Assembly (NCBI RefSeq): GCF_047607445.1
Contig: NZ_JBLKRT010000019.1
Location: forward strand, 1 to 64,000
Reading direction: 5' to 3'
From: Crystallibacter sulfonylureivorans_A
Lineage (GTDB): Bacteria > Actinomycetota > Actinomycetes > Actinomycetales > Micrococcaceae
Length of the DNA stretch: 64,000 bases
Shown here: positions 42,205 through 51,385 of the stretch, piece by piece
Layout of the letters: every line of letters starts with the position of its first letter
How positions within the stretch are numbered: the stretch's first letter is position 1
Notes under the pieces: model-generated
Seen by the model: the letters and a program-made list of their open reading frames with translations, nothing else
The model's database searches: none
Told to the model about the DNA's origin: nothing
Program-made: the position numbers and the translations under genes

Positions 42205-44283
42205 ATGGCTCAGGACTCCGCGCAGCACAGCACGCACTTGCCCCAGGACGACCTCATCTGGCTGGAAGAGATCTATGGCGACAAGCCGCTGGAATGGGTG
42301 AAGGACCAGAACCGGCGCACCGAGGACAAACTGGTGGACGCGCAGTTCAGCGTGATGGAGGCCGGCATCCTGCAGGTCCTCGACGCGGAGGACCGGATTC
42401 CTGCCGTCACCAAGCGCGGCCCCTTCTACTACAACTTCTGGCGCGACCAGGCGCACCCCCGCGGCCTGCTCCGGCGGACGACGTGGGAAAGCTACCTGAC
42501 GGATTCCCCCGAGTGGGAGGTCCTGCTGGACGTGGACGCGCTGGCCGCGGCCGAGGGCATCGAGTGGGTGTACGCCGGTTCCGCCTTCCTGCGGCCGGCC
42601 GACGGCGTCAGCTACCGGCGGGCGATGCTGCGGTTGTCGCCCGATGGCGGCGATGCAGTGCGGCTGCGGGAGTTTGACGTCGAGGACCGGGCCTTCGTGG
42701 CCGGAGGCTTCGACATCCCCGTGGCCAAGGCCTACGTTTCCTGGCTGGACCCGGACCGGATTCTGCTGGGCACCGACTTCGGCCCGGGCTCGCTAACCAC
42801 GTCTTCCTACCCGCGGACCAGCCGCATCCTGCTCCGCGGCCAGGATCCGGCGGAGGCCCAGGAATACTTCGACGTCCCCGAGGACCACATGCTGGCCCAG
42901 GTTGGGCACGATTCCACGCCCGGCTTTGAACGCGACGTCGCCGTGGACGTGATCGACTTCTTCAACTACCGCACCTACCTGCGGCGGGACGCGGAATGGT
43001 TGCCCATCGACGTGCCCACCGACGTGAACGTGGACCTGCACCGCCAGTGGCTGCTGATGAGGCCGCAGGGCGACTGGGAAATCGGCGGTTCTGTCCACCC
43101 CGCGGGCTCGCTGTTGGCCGCGGATCTGGAGGCGTTCTTGGACGGCAACCGCCAGGTGGAGGTGCTGTTCGCGCCGGATGCGGCAACCTCGCTGCAGTCC
43201 TGGAGCTGGACGAAGAACTACCTGCTGCTGAACCTGCTGCACGATGTCTCCTCCCAGGTCCGGGTGCTGGATCCGTCGGACGGGTGGTCGGCCTCGGAGC
43301 TGCAGGATTGCCCGCCGCTGCATGCCGTGGATGCCTCGGCTGTGGATGACGAAGAGTCCGACGACTACTGGCTGGTGGCCACCGGCTACCTCACTCCCTC
43401 CACGCTCTCGCGCGGCACCATCGGCGGGCCGGCGGCGGAAGTCAAGGCTTCGCCGTCGTACTTTGAGGCTGACGCCTACGAGGTCCAGCAGCACTTCGCC
43501 ACCTCCAAGGACGGCACCCAGGTGCCCTATTTCCAGGTGGCGCCAAAAGACCTCAAGGACGACGGCGGCAATCCCGTGCTGCTCTCGGGTTACGGCGGAT
43601 TCGAAATCGCCAGGACCCCTGGCTACAGCGGCACCGTCGGCCGGGCGTGGCTGGAACAGCGCACCGCGGACGGCCGCGGCGGAGTGTATGTGGTGGCCAA
43701 CATCCGCGGCGGCGGCGAGTACGGTCCGGGATGGCACCGGGCGGCGCTGCAGGCCAACCGGCACCGCGCTTACGAGGACTTCGCGGCGGTGGCCCAGGAC
43801 CTGACGGACCGGGGCGTCACCCGGCGGGAGCGGCTGGGCTGCGCGGGCGGATCGAACGGCGGCCTGCTGGTGGGCAACATGCTGACCAGCTACCCGCATC
43901 TGTTCGGCGCGGTGTCCTGCGGGGTGCCGCTGCTGGACATGGCCCGCTACACCAAGCTCTCCGCCGGCTACTCCTGGATTGCCGAGTACGGGGATCCGGA
44001 GGACCCGGCGCAGTGGGAGTTCATCCGCACCTTCTCGCCCTACCACCTGCTCCAGCCGGGCACCGAGTATCCGGATGCGCTGATCTGGACCGCCACCTCG
44101 GACGACCGGGTCGGCCCGGTGCAGGCCCGGAAAATGGCGGCGCGGATGCTGGAGTTGGGAGTGGAGAACGTCTGGTTCCACGAGGCGTTGGAGGGCGGCC
44201 ATGCCGGCGCCAGCGACAATAAGCAGACTGCCCGGCTGCAGGCCCTCTCGCACACCTTCTTGTGGCGGGCGCTGACGGACTAG
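42205..44283 (+). CDS. S9 family prolyl oligopeptidase
   Basis: Serine peptidase that cuts after proline in short peptides, in the cytoplasm (no signal peptide). 692 residues, normal length. An N-terminal beta-propeller (40-430) precedes the hydrolase domain. The triad is Ser in LGCAGGSNGGLLVGNML, Asp in ATSDDRVGPVQARKMA and His in EALEGGHAGASDNKQ. GYGGFEIARTPGYS and VVANIRGGGEYGPGWH are family marks. ATG 42205 is 6 nt after TAGGAT and probably leaderless. Ends 65 nt before tRNA-Ser(GCT). Confidence 0.93.
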   Translation: MAQDSAQHSTHLPQDDLIWLEEIYGDKPLEWVKDQNRRTEDKLVDAQFSVMEAGILQVLDAEDRIPAVTKRGPFYYNFWRDQAHPRGLLRRTTWESYLTDSPEWEVLLDVDALAAAEGIEWVYAGSAFLRPADGVSYRRAMLRLSPDGGDAVRLREFDVEDRAFVAGGFDIPVAKAYVSWLDPDRILLGTDFGPGSLTTSSYPRTSRILLRGQDPAEAQEYFDVPEDHMLAQVGHDSTPGFERDVAVDVIDFFNYRTYLRRDAEWLPIDVPTDVNVDLHRQWLLMRPQGDWEIGGSVHPAGSLLAADLEAFLDGNRQVEVLFAPDAATSLQSWSWTKNYLLLNLLHDVSSQVRVLDPSDGWSASELQDCPPLHAVDASAVDDEESDDYWLVATGYLTPSTLSRGTIGGPAAEVKASPSYFEADAYEVQQHFATSKDGTQVPYFQVAPKDLKDDGGNPVLLSGYGGFEIARTPGYSGTVGRAWLEQRTADGRGGVYVVANIRGGGEYGPGWHRAALQANRHRAYEDFAAVAQDLTDRGVTRRERLGCAGGSNGGLLVGNMLTSYPHLFGAVSCGVPLLDMARYTKLSAGYSWIAEYGDPEDPAQWEFIRTFSPYHLLQPGTEYPDALIWTATSDDRVGPVQARKMAARMLELGVENVWFHEALEGGHAGASDNKQTARLQALSHTFLWRALTD

Positions 44284-44348
44284 GCCGTTCTCGGTTTTGC
44301 TCTTGACCCTCGGTTCTGGGTAGTCTTGTGTGGCTAGCAATAGCGTTT

Positions 44349-44437
44349 GGAGACGTGCCAGAGCGGCCGAATGGACTTCACTGCTAATGAAGGGTCGGGG
44401 TTAAACTCGACCGGGGGTTCAAATCCCCCCGTCTCCG
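44349..44437 (+). tRNA. tRNA-Ser (anticodon GCT)
   Basis: Class II tRNA: acceptor GGAGACG/CGTCTCC, anticodon stem CTTCA/TGAAG with loop CTGCTAA, long variable arm, T-arm GGGGG/CCCCC with TTCAAAT. CCA is not encoded. Reads AGC/AGT. Confidence 0.95.
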
Positions 44438-44441
44438 CGTC

Positions 44442-44470
44442 AACTCCCCCGGGAAACCGGGGGAGTTTTT
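44442..44470 (+). terminator. Terminator of tRNA-Ser(GCT)
   Basis: AACTCCCCCGG (44442-44452) pairs with CCGGGGGAGTT (44457-44467), then T-run to 44470. Confidence 0.9.
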
Positions 44471-44497
44471 GCGTCTCCGGCTGTTACCGCTGCGGGA

Positions 44498-44505
44498 CCA
44501 AACCA
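44498..44505. repeat. Target-site duplication, IS copy 1 (left)
   Basis: CCAAACCA; the identical 8-mer is at 45804-45811. Confidence 0.95.
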
Positions 44506-45803
44506 GGCTTATAGGCCAAAAACGTGTGTCTGGCCCGGGCGTGTCAGGTTCTGCCGGCCCATCCTGAGCGTGCCCAGAGGCCTTCCTCGGCGGTGGCAGT
44601 GGTACCGAGTTCGGCTGGTCCGAGTGGCTCGTCTTCGACTCGTTTGACGGTCGTTGTGGCGGGTTGGTGGTGTTCGGGCCGTATCAGTGTCCAGGGCGGT
44701 TGGGGGTTCTCGCTGCGTTGGTAGAGATACCATTCGACGGCGCGTTTGCGGCGTTCTGCCGGCAGGCCGCGGTGGTTGCGCAGCAGGTAGCGGATTCCGG
44801 TGTTGATGCCGCCCTCGATCCGGTTGGTGGTGGAGGCGATCTGAAGGCCGGCCAGGTCCGGGTGCAGATAGGTGAAGAGCACTTCCTGGCGGACGCAGCG
44901 GGCCATCAGTTGGTAGGCGCGGCGGAGCCGGTGGTGCGTGTACCACCAGGTTTGGTTCGGTGCGGCGTGTTTGGGTACTGGACCTGTTCCGCGGTAGGTG
45001 CGTTCGGCCAGGAGGTCCTTGTGAAGGTTGTGCCAGGCGTTCAGGGCGTTCAGCCAGGCCAGTGCCTCGTCCCGGGTCGCGATTCTGGTCAGTGTCAGCG
45101 AAAGGGTTCGCAGCTGTCGTCCTGCCTTGGTTCGCGGGCGCAGCGTGAGCAGCACGCGGACGTTGCGCTGGACATGCACCAGGCAGCGCTGGACCTTCGT
45201 TTCGGGCCAGGTCCGCTTGAGCGCCGACGCGAGGCCGGAACCGCCGTCGACGACCACGGCCCGCGGGGCGGGAAACCTTTCCAGCAGCGCGGTCCAGGCT
45301 GCGGCCTTCTCGGTATCGCACCACTGCCAGCCGATCACGTGTTCGCCGGCGATCGCGATCAGGCAGCACCAGCCGCCGGAGAGGTAGATCCCGTCGAGCT
45401 GGACCTCGTCATGGATCTGGCCGGTAGCGGGGATCTGCGGAACCACGTTCCAGCACCACGCGACGCGGCGGCGCAGGGTCCGCCCGGTGGCGGTGCCGTC
45501 GGCTCGGGCTTGGGAGTCCTTGCCCAGCAGCCAGCGCAGGAATGCCTCCAGATCGTGCCGTTGGGAAACGTCGGGCCTGCGCCGGCGTTCAGACGTGCTG
45601 GCACCGCATGCCTTGCACCGCCATCTGGGCGAACCGGCAGCTGTTTTGCCATTGCGTTTAAGCGTCCCGCCGCAGAGAGCACATTCGTCCGAAGAATCAA
45701 GCACCCTCCACGAATAAAGGACCCGGAGTATGCGGAACCGGATTTAGCCCCGGCAACACAACGAAGCAGGCACCACCAGACACACGTTTCTGGCCTATAA
45801 CCC
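44506..45803 (-). mobile_element. IS256-type element of the IS1249 group, copy 1, complete (1298 bp)
   Basis: Terminal inverted repeats of 28 bp match at 26 positions, starting GGCTTATAGGCC (left) and GGGTTATAGGCC (right, reversed), each running into ACGTGTGTCTGG. Flanked by the 8-bp duplication CCAAACCA. One transposase gene on the minus strand. Every reading frame translates identically to the copy at 57711-59008, so the two are near-identical and moved recently. Inserted in the 3' end of an FAD monooxygenase gene. Confidence 0.95.
44544..45704 (-). CDS. IS1249-type transposase, copy 1
   Basis: 386 residues, intact. N-terminal zinc-ribbon motif CALCGGTLKRNGKTAAG and WRCKACGASTSERRRRP. A MULE/IS256-type DDE core is seen: first Asp in EVQLDGIYLSGGWCCLIAI, second Asp in AVVVDGGSGLASALKRTW, the C/H pair in QRCLVHVQRNVRVLL, and Glu in TTNRIEGGINTGIRYLL. 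GTG 45704 is the most upstream convincing start, but the GGAGG motif abuts it, so the exact start is uncertain. Probably active, as two complete copies exist. Confidence 0.92.
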   Translation of the reverse strand: MLDSSDECALCGGTLKRNGKTAAGSPRWRCKACGASTSERRRRPDVSQRHDLEAFLRWLLGKDSQARADGTATGRTLRRRVAWCWNVVPQIPATGQIHDEVQLDGIYLSGGWCCLIAIAGEHVIGWQWCDTEKAAAWTALLERFPAPRAVVVDGGSGLASALKRTWPETKVQRCLVHVQRNVRVLLTLRPRTKAGRQLRTLSLTLTRIATRDEALAWLNALNAWHNLHKDLLAERTYRGTGPVPKHAAPNQTWWYTHHRLRRAYQLMARCVRQEVLFTYLHPDLAGLQIASTTNRIEGGINTGIRYLLRNHRGLPAERRKRAVEWYLYQRSENPQPPWTLIRPEHHQPATTTVKRVEDEPLGPAELGTTATAEEGLWARSGWAGRT

Positions 45804-47245
45804 CCAAACCAGCAGGCCAGCGCGTCCTGCAGCCCAGACTGCGCCCCGTCTCCGGTCCACGCCACATGCCCGTCGGGCCGGATGAGGACGGCCTCGGGAG
45901 CGCTGACCGGACCAATCACGGGAAGCTCCCACCCGCCGTCGTACGCGGCGTCCACTAACTGCACCCGTCCCGCCCACGGTCCCAACCCGATACTGCCCGG
46001 CGCGCGAAGGTTGAGCAGTACCGGCCGCGCCTCTTGCAGGAGCGTGAACACGCGCAGCGGGCCGTTGGCCGTGACGAGGTCGAGGTCGGGCATCCGGCGC
46101 CCGAGCAGCGGGTGCCCGTCGCCGAGGTCGTATTGCACGTCCAGGCCGGAAATGAGCCCGGCCACCTGTTTCCTTGCCTGCTCAATGGTCAACAGTTCGG
46201 CCACCGTGTCGGCCAACGCGCCGATCCGCGGATCGGCCCGCTGCATGAGCGACTGCGCCATCGTGTGCTTCAACGCCCGGGCCCCGGCGGGGTGCCGCTC
46301 GGCGTGGTACGTGTCCAGCAAACTGTCCGGGGCCAGGCCCTTGACCACCTGGGCGAGTTTCCAGCCAAGGTTGACGGCGTCCTGGATGCCAAGCCCGATT
46401 CCCTGCCCACCGGACGGAGCGTGGATATGCGCGGCGTCTCCGGCCAGCAGCACCCGGCCGCTGCGGTAGGAGGCGGCCTGCCGCGTGACATCGGTGAACC
46501 GCGAAATCCATCTCGGGTTGTGGATCCCAAAGTCAGTGTCATAGACTTCGGTCAAGGCTTTGCCGAGGTCGGCGAGGGTGGGTTCGGTCGCAGGGCCAAG
46601 TTGCCTCTCGGTCACGATCACACGCGTGGTTCGCCCGTCCTCCATCGAGTGCAGCCCGTGAATCCCCACCTCGTCGATGCGGGCACCGGCCGGCGTCTCC
46701 TCAGTCACTTCCACTTCCGCGATCAGGCTGCTCCGCGTCGCGTCCCAGCCGGGGAAATCGATACCGGCTGCCTTCCGGACAGCGCTGCGTCCGCCGTCGG
46801 CGCCGACCAGGTACTGCGCCGGTAACCGGCCACCATCGGCGAGCCGCACGTCGACGCCGCTGTGGTCCTGGACGAAGCCCGCTACCTCAAGTCCTCGATG
46901 GACCGGCACGCCCAGTTCCTCAATCCAGCCGGCCAGGATCCGCTCGATATGGTTCTGCCAGAGGCCCAGCGTGTAAGGGTGCCGGGTAGGAAAGTCGCTC
47001 ATGTCCAGCTTCGTGGTCCCGAAGAATGCGGCCTGGACTCGCTGGCCCTCGGCGAGGAACCGATCGGCGACCCCGCGCTGGTCCAGAATCTCGATGGTGC
47101 GTGAGTGGAATCCGCCCGCACGTGAGCCGACCAGTTCGGGTGTCACACGGCGCTCCACAATCGCCGCTTCCACCCCGGCCAGGGTGAGTTCAGCGGCCAG
47201 CATCATCCCGGTCGGGCCGCCTCCGGCAATGATCACGTCGGCCAT
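45359..47245 (-). pseudogene. FAD-dependent aromatic-ring monooxygenase, C-terminus replaced by IS copy 1
   Basis: PheA/TfdB-type flavoprotein hydroxylase. From ATG 47245 (GGAAAGG upstream) the native part is about 480 residues: GxGxxG motif VIIAGGGPTGMMLAAELTLAG, mid motif YLVGADGGRSAVRKAAG, and GRVLLAGDAAHIHAPSGGQGIGL binding FAD. The native coding ends at DALACWFG where the IS begins. The frame then runs 148 codons into the element, antisense-frame to nothing known, stopping at 45359. Removing the IS and one duplication restores an ending of WFGPAAVTAGDAK and a stop at 44440, beside the tRNA-Ser end. The catalytic body is intact, so activity may persist with an altered tail. Confidence 0.85.
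45804..45811. repeat. Target-site duplication, IS copy 1 (right)
   Basis: CCAAACCA, partner of 44498-44505. Confidence 0.95.
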
Positions 47246-47429
47246 CGCAGCCACCGCCTTTCCGCGTTTCTCCGTGCACCTGTACGCTTGTCCGAGCCAG
47301 TTTGGGGCACGACCGGGGCCTTGCCGCAAGCCCCCTGCTGCGGGATACATTGGAAGTGGCGGGGACAACATGCACGGCCCGAACCACACGTGGGTCCCAA
47401 CCTCACATCCGCGCCGGCGACGGGACTGC

Positions 47430-48866
47430 TCAGACGCCTTCGATTGCTTCGAGCCGGCCGGTCCGCACCGCCTCGGTAAAAGCCTGGTAGTCCTTCTCGT
47501 TCTGGTCCGCGTAACGCTCGGAGAAATCCGCGATGGAGACGTCGAATTTGGTGCCCTTGCCCAGATACGCGGCGATCGCGATCGGGTCACCTGATCGGGC
47601 GTGCGCACGGGCCAGGGTCCAGCCGCAGGCGCTGGCATAGAAGGTCAAGCCGCGCGGCTTCATCACCTCCACCACGGCCGAGCCCTTCATATCCCGCAGC
47701 TGGCGCCAATACAGGTACCGGTTGTCCTGCACGCCCTTGGTCCAGCCCAGGAAAATGTCGCTCGCGGCCTGCATCATCCGCTGCCCCTGCACCACCCGCT
47801 CGCCGGGCTGCCGGAACTTGCTCTTCGGCAAGTGGTCCTCGAGCACGGACCGCGTGGCCTCCTTGACCTGGAGAAACAATGGATCCTGTTGATCACGTCC
47901 CTGCAGCAAGGCGATGTAGGCCCGCGTACCGACGCTGCCAACGCCCACGACCTTGCGGGCGACGTCGATAACTTCGAATTGTTCAAGGAGGTACCGCCGG
48001 TCGTCCTGCAGCGTGGCCCGGTAGGACCGGAATTGTTCACGAATCAGGTGCGCAACCTCATCGCCTGACATGCCATACGCATCGGCCAGCTCGCGGGCCG
48101 GAATGACAATGGGCGGCTGGCTGACAATCCGATAGCTGCCGTCCACCCGCTCGGCGAGCTTGGAGAGTGCATGCAGGCTGTCTCGGGCGTGGGCCTTTTC
48201 GAGGCTCTGCCGCGCCGTCTTCCCCATCCGCTTGGCTGCCTTCTTGAGGGCCTTGCCCTTTTGCGATGCCACGGCCAGGTCGATGGCTTCCACCAGCTCC
48301 TCCTCGGACAGGCGGGCGTACCAAATGTCCAGCTTCCGCATCTGCGCGAACTGTGCCATCGCCTCGCGGTAAGCGCGAACCGCGGTGAGCGTCACGTCGC
48401 GTGTTTCCTCCTTAGTGAAAGCGTTGTTCCGGGCCGCGATGGTGAAGCTCGCGGACATGCGTTTGACGTCGTACTCGAACGGCCCCGGAAGCGTCTCGTC
48501 AAAGTCGTTCAAGTCGAACAGCAAGTTCCGCTCGGGCGAGGCAAACACACCGAAGTTGGACAGGTGGGCGTCCCCGCACAGTTGGGACTGGAGGCCGGCC
48601 CGCGGTGTGTCCTTCAGGTCGGCGGCCATGATCTTGGCCGCGCCGCGGTAAAACGCGAACGGTGAGACCAGCATCCGACCGTGCCGCACCGGCACCAGGT
48701 CCTGTTCCCTGGTCTGGTTCTGTTTCTCGAGGAGTGCTATCGGGTCGGCCCGGTCGGAGGCAGGAATCCAGCCGGTGTGGCTGGCGACGGGCGTCTGCTG
48801 GCGGCATTCCTTGCCGCGGGAAGCGCGCTCCTCGACGGTCGGGTGCTCGATTTTCTTTTCGGCCAC
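47430..48866 (-). CDS. DUF2252 family protein (kinase-like fold suspected)
   Basis: 478 residues from GTG 48866, with AGGGGAGG upstream. Matches DUF2252: RHGRMLVSPFAFYRGAA, LCGDAHLSNFGVFASPERNL and FDLNDFDETLPGPFEYDVKR. The spacing of GDAHLSN and DLNDFD resembles the catalytic and metal motifs of aminoglycoside-phosphotransferase-like kinases (HGDLHxxN, IDFD); an ATP-dependent kinase role is therefore inference. Function unknown. Same strand as the disrupted monooxygenase, 184 bp upstream of it, and probably separate. Confidence 0.85.
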   Translation of the reverse strand: MAEKKIEHPTVEERASRGKECRQQTPVASHTGWIPASDRADPIALLEKQNQTREQDLVPVRHGRMLVSPFAFYRGAAKIMAADLKDTPRAGLQSQLCGDAHLSNFGVFASPERNLLFDLNDFDETLPGPFEYDVKRMSASFTIAARNNAFTKEETRDVTLTAVRAYREAMAQFAQMRKLDIWYARLSEEELVEAIDLAVASQKGKALKKAAKRMGKTARQSLEKAHARDSLHALSKLAERVDGSYRIVSQPPIVIPARELADAYGMSGDEVAHLIREQFRSYRATLQDDRRYLLEQFEVIDVARKVVGVGSVGTRAYIALLQGRDQQDPLFLQVKEATRSVLEDHLPKSKFRQPGERVVQGQRMMQAASDIFLGWTKGVQDNRYLYWRQLRDMKGSAVVEVMKPRGLTFYASACGWTLARAHARSGDPIAIAAYLGKGTKFDVSIADFSERYADQNEKDYQAFTEAVRTGRLEAIEGV

Positions 48867-49098
48867 GCTCGGCGACCTCCCCTGATGCTAGGAACCGCCG
48901 CCCATCCGACCAGCGCCAGCGGCCTCGAACGTTCGGGACCCGCCGGGCCAGGCAGCCGTGCCCCTTCACCTAGGCCCGCGGCATCTCGTCCGCGTTGACA
49001 ATGCGATTGTGGCCCCGGCACAGCCAACCGTCAACGTGCCCGGGGAGGTCGCGGCTCAGCCCGTGAGCGTACGCCCGCCGAGCGGCCCAGGGAGCAAC

Positions 49099-51315
49099 TC
49101 AGCCCTTGAGCGCGAGCGCGAAGGGCAGCACGGATTCCGCCCCGGCCAGACGCAGTGTGCGGCCCGCCACGGTCAGCGTCCAGCGGCTGTCGGCGAGATC
49201 ATCGACCAGCAGCACGGGGCCCCGGTTCTGCGCCAGCCAGGCTTCCCCGCCATCGGGAACCTGGAACTGGTCCCAGACATCGGCCAGCCGGAAGGCGCTG
49301 TTGCCGCCGGGGCCGCTGCGGGGGCCGCCGTGCGGGACAGCGAGTTCGCCGAGGTACGGCAGCTGGCCGATGTCCGAGAGCCCCCGGGCGAGTGACCGCA
49401 CTAGCAGCGGCCGGCTCCGCGACGGCACGTTGACGATGGCCACCGGACGCTGGGCCCAACCCCACTGGGCCAGGACCTGCACGCAGGCTTTCAGCATGCC
49501 GGCAGGTACCTCACGGTCCGGAGCATCGGTGCCAAAGACCTCCCGCAGTTGACCGCCCCAGCCCAGATCGGTCAGGCGTGCCAGCGCCCGCCCGCTGCCG
49601 TTGGCCTCGGCCGGCGGAATCTTGCCCTTGACCGGCACGCCCAGCTTGTCCATTCCGCTGGGCCACATGGCCCGGGGCTCCAGCTCGACGCCGGCCCGCT
49701 GCAAGGCGGCGCCGGCGCTTTCGGTGGCTTCGGCTGCGATGCTGTCTGAGTACCAGGGTCCGGCACAGTTGTCGCAGCGACCGCACGGCGCTGCGGCCGG
49801 ATCGTCCAACGCGCTGGCCAGGAACTCCATCCGGCAACCGGAAGTATTCTCGTAGTCCAGCATGGCGTTCTGTTCCGCCACCCGGGCCTGCGCAATGCGA
49901 CCGTAGCGCTCCACGTCGTAGACCCACGGTTGGCCGGTTCCCTCCCAGCCGCCGCTGACCTTGCGGACCGCGCCGTCCACGGACAGGACCTTCAGCAGCA
50001 GCTCCAGCGGCGAGCGCTTCAGGTTGACCAGCGTCTCCAGCGCCGCCGTGGACAGCACCGTGCCGGGAGCGGCTAGTTCGCGGAGCACGGCGGTGGCGGT
50101 CCCCTCGTTGGGCATCGATGCGGTGGCGAAGTACTCCCAGATATCCCGGTCCTCGGTGCCGGGCAGCAGCAGTACGTCAGCGTTCGGGGTGCCGCGCCCG
50201 GCGCGTCCCACCTGCTGGTAGTAAGCCACCGGGGAGCTTGGCGCCCCCAGATGGACCACGAAGCCCAGGTCCGGTTTGTCGAATCCCATGCCGAGCGCGC
50301 TGGTGGCCACCAGCGCCTTGACCCGGTTCTCCTTCAGCGCCGCTTCCGCCTGTTCCCGCTCGGCTGAATCGGTGCGGCCGGTGTAGGCGGCCACCTCATG
50401 GCCGGCCTCACGCAGCAGCCGTGCCGTATCCTCGGCCGCGGAGACCGTGAGCGCGTAGATGATCCCGCTGCCGGGCAGGTCGTTCAGGTGGGTGAGCAGC
50501 CAGCCGAGCCGGGCACGCGCTCTGGCCAGCCGAAGCACTCCCAACCGCAGCGAGGCGCGGGCGAGCGGCCCCCGGATGGTGAGCACCCCGCCGTCGTGCT
50601 CCGCGGTGGCATGCAGGCCGAGCTGCTCTTCGATGTCATGGACCACGCGGGAGTTGGCGGTGGCTGTGGTGGCCAGCACCGGCACCCGGTCCGGGAGCTG
50701 TCCGATCAAGTCCCGGATCCGGCGGTAGTCGGGGCGGAAATCGTGGCCCCAGTCGGAGATGCAGTGGGCCTCGTCGATCACCAACAGTCCGGAGCTGCCC
50801 ACCAGCTGCGGCAGCTGCTCGTCCCGGAAGCGCGGATTGTTCAGCCGCTCGGGCGACACCAGCAGCACATCCACCGTGTTGGCGGCCAGCTGCTCCTGGA
50901 TCTGCCCCCATTCCAGCTGGTTGGCCGAGTTGATGGCGGCCGCCCGCACGCCGGCGCGTTCGGCAGCGGCCACCTGGTCGCGCATCAGCGCGAGCAGCGG
51001 CGAGACGATCAACGTGGGACCGGCTCCCCGGCGGCGCAGCAGCAGGCTCGCCACAAAGTAGACCGCCGACTTGCCCCAGCCGGTACGTTGCACCACCAGT
51101 GCCCGGCGGCCGCCGGAGACGAGCGCCTCGACGGCCTCGAACTGGCCCTCGTGGAACTCCGCCGCGTCATTGCCCACCAGGGCCCGCAGCAGCGCCGTAG
51201 CCTCTTGGCGCAGGGCCCCGCCGTCCGGCCCGGCCGCCGCCGTTTCCATTGTGGCGATCTCCGCCGTCGCGGTGTTCGTCGCAGTGTTCAATGTCCCGTC
51301 GGTCCGCTCAGCCAT
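49099..51315 (-). CDS. recQ: RecQ family DNA helicase with C-terminal phosphoribosyltransferase-like domain
   Basis: 738 residues from ATG 51315. Superfamily 2 motifs: VVQRTGWGKSAVYFVASL (Walker A), LIVSPLLALMRDQ, VIDEAHCISDWGHDFRPDYR (DEAH), VLATTATAN, ATSALGMGFDKPDL and QQVGRAGRGTPNADV. Zinc cluster GCRMEFL through CGRCDNC follows the helicase. Instead of an HRDC domain, the last 200 residues form a PRTase-like fold: PVAIVNVPSRSRPLLVRSLA and the PRPP-loop-like GPVLLVDDLADSRWTLTVAG. This architecture is recurrent in actinobacteria. Divergent from manB across 70 bp. Confidence 0.9.
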   Translation of the reverse strand: MAERTDGTLNTATNTATAEIATMETAAAGPDGGALRQEATALLRALVGNDAAEFHEGQFEAVEALVSGGRRALVVQRTGWGKSAVYFVASLLLRRRGAGPTLIVSPLLALMRDQVAAAERAGVRAAAINSANQLEWGQIQEQLAANTVDVLLVSPERLNNPRFRDEQLPQLVGSSGLLVIDEAHCISDWGHDFRPDYRRIRDLIGQLPDRVPVLATTATANSRVVHDIEEQLGLHATAEHDGGVLTIRGPLARASLRLGVLRLARARARLGWLLTHLNDLPGSGIIYALTVSAAEDTARLLREAGHEVAAYTGRTDSAEREQAEAALKENRVKALVATSALGMGFDKPDLGFVVHLGAPSSPVAYYQQVGRAGRGTPNADVLLLPGTEDRDIWEYFATASMPNEGTATAVLRELAAPGTVLSTAALETLVNLKRSPLELLLKVLSVDGAVRKVSGGWEGTGQPWVYDVERYGRIAQARVAEQNAMLDYENTSGCRMEFLASALDDPAAAPCGRCDNCAGPWYSDSIAAEATESAGAALQRAGVELEPRAMWPSGMDKLGVPVKGKIPPAEANGSGRALARLTDLGWGGQLREVFGTDAPDREVPAGMLKACVQVLAQWGWAQRPVAIVNVPSRSRPLLVRSLARGLSDIGQLPYLGELAVPHGGPRSGPGGNSAFRLADVWDQFQVPDGGEAWLAQNRGPVLLVDDLADSRWTLTVAGRTLRLAGAESVLPFALALKG

Positions 51316-51373
51316 GCTGCCCAGTATTCCAGCCGCAGCTGACAACCTGTCCCTTTTCCACAGGTGCCCCTTA

Positions 51374-51379
51374 TAAGCT
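51374..51379 (+). promoter_or_regulatory. Putative -10 box of manB (leaderless)
   Basis: TAAGCT followed by 6 nt and GTG 51386. Confidence 0.55.
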
Positions 51380-51385
51380 GGTGAG

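Noticed and set aside
44321..44326. TTGACC (44303) and TAGTCT (44321) as the tRNA-Ser promoter
   Set aside because: The spacer is only 12 nt, too short for a standard promoter.
44664..45800. Long plus-strand open frame across IS copy 1 (also 57869-59005)
   Set aside because: It is the antisense shadow of the transposase gene in high-GC DNA, with no family features.
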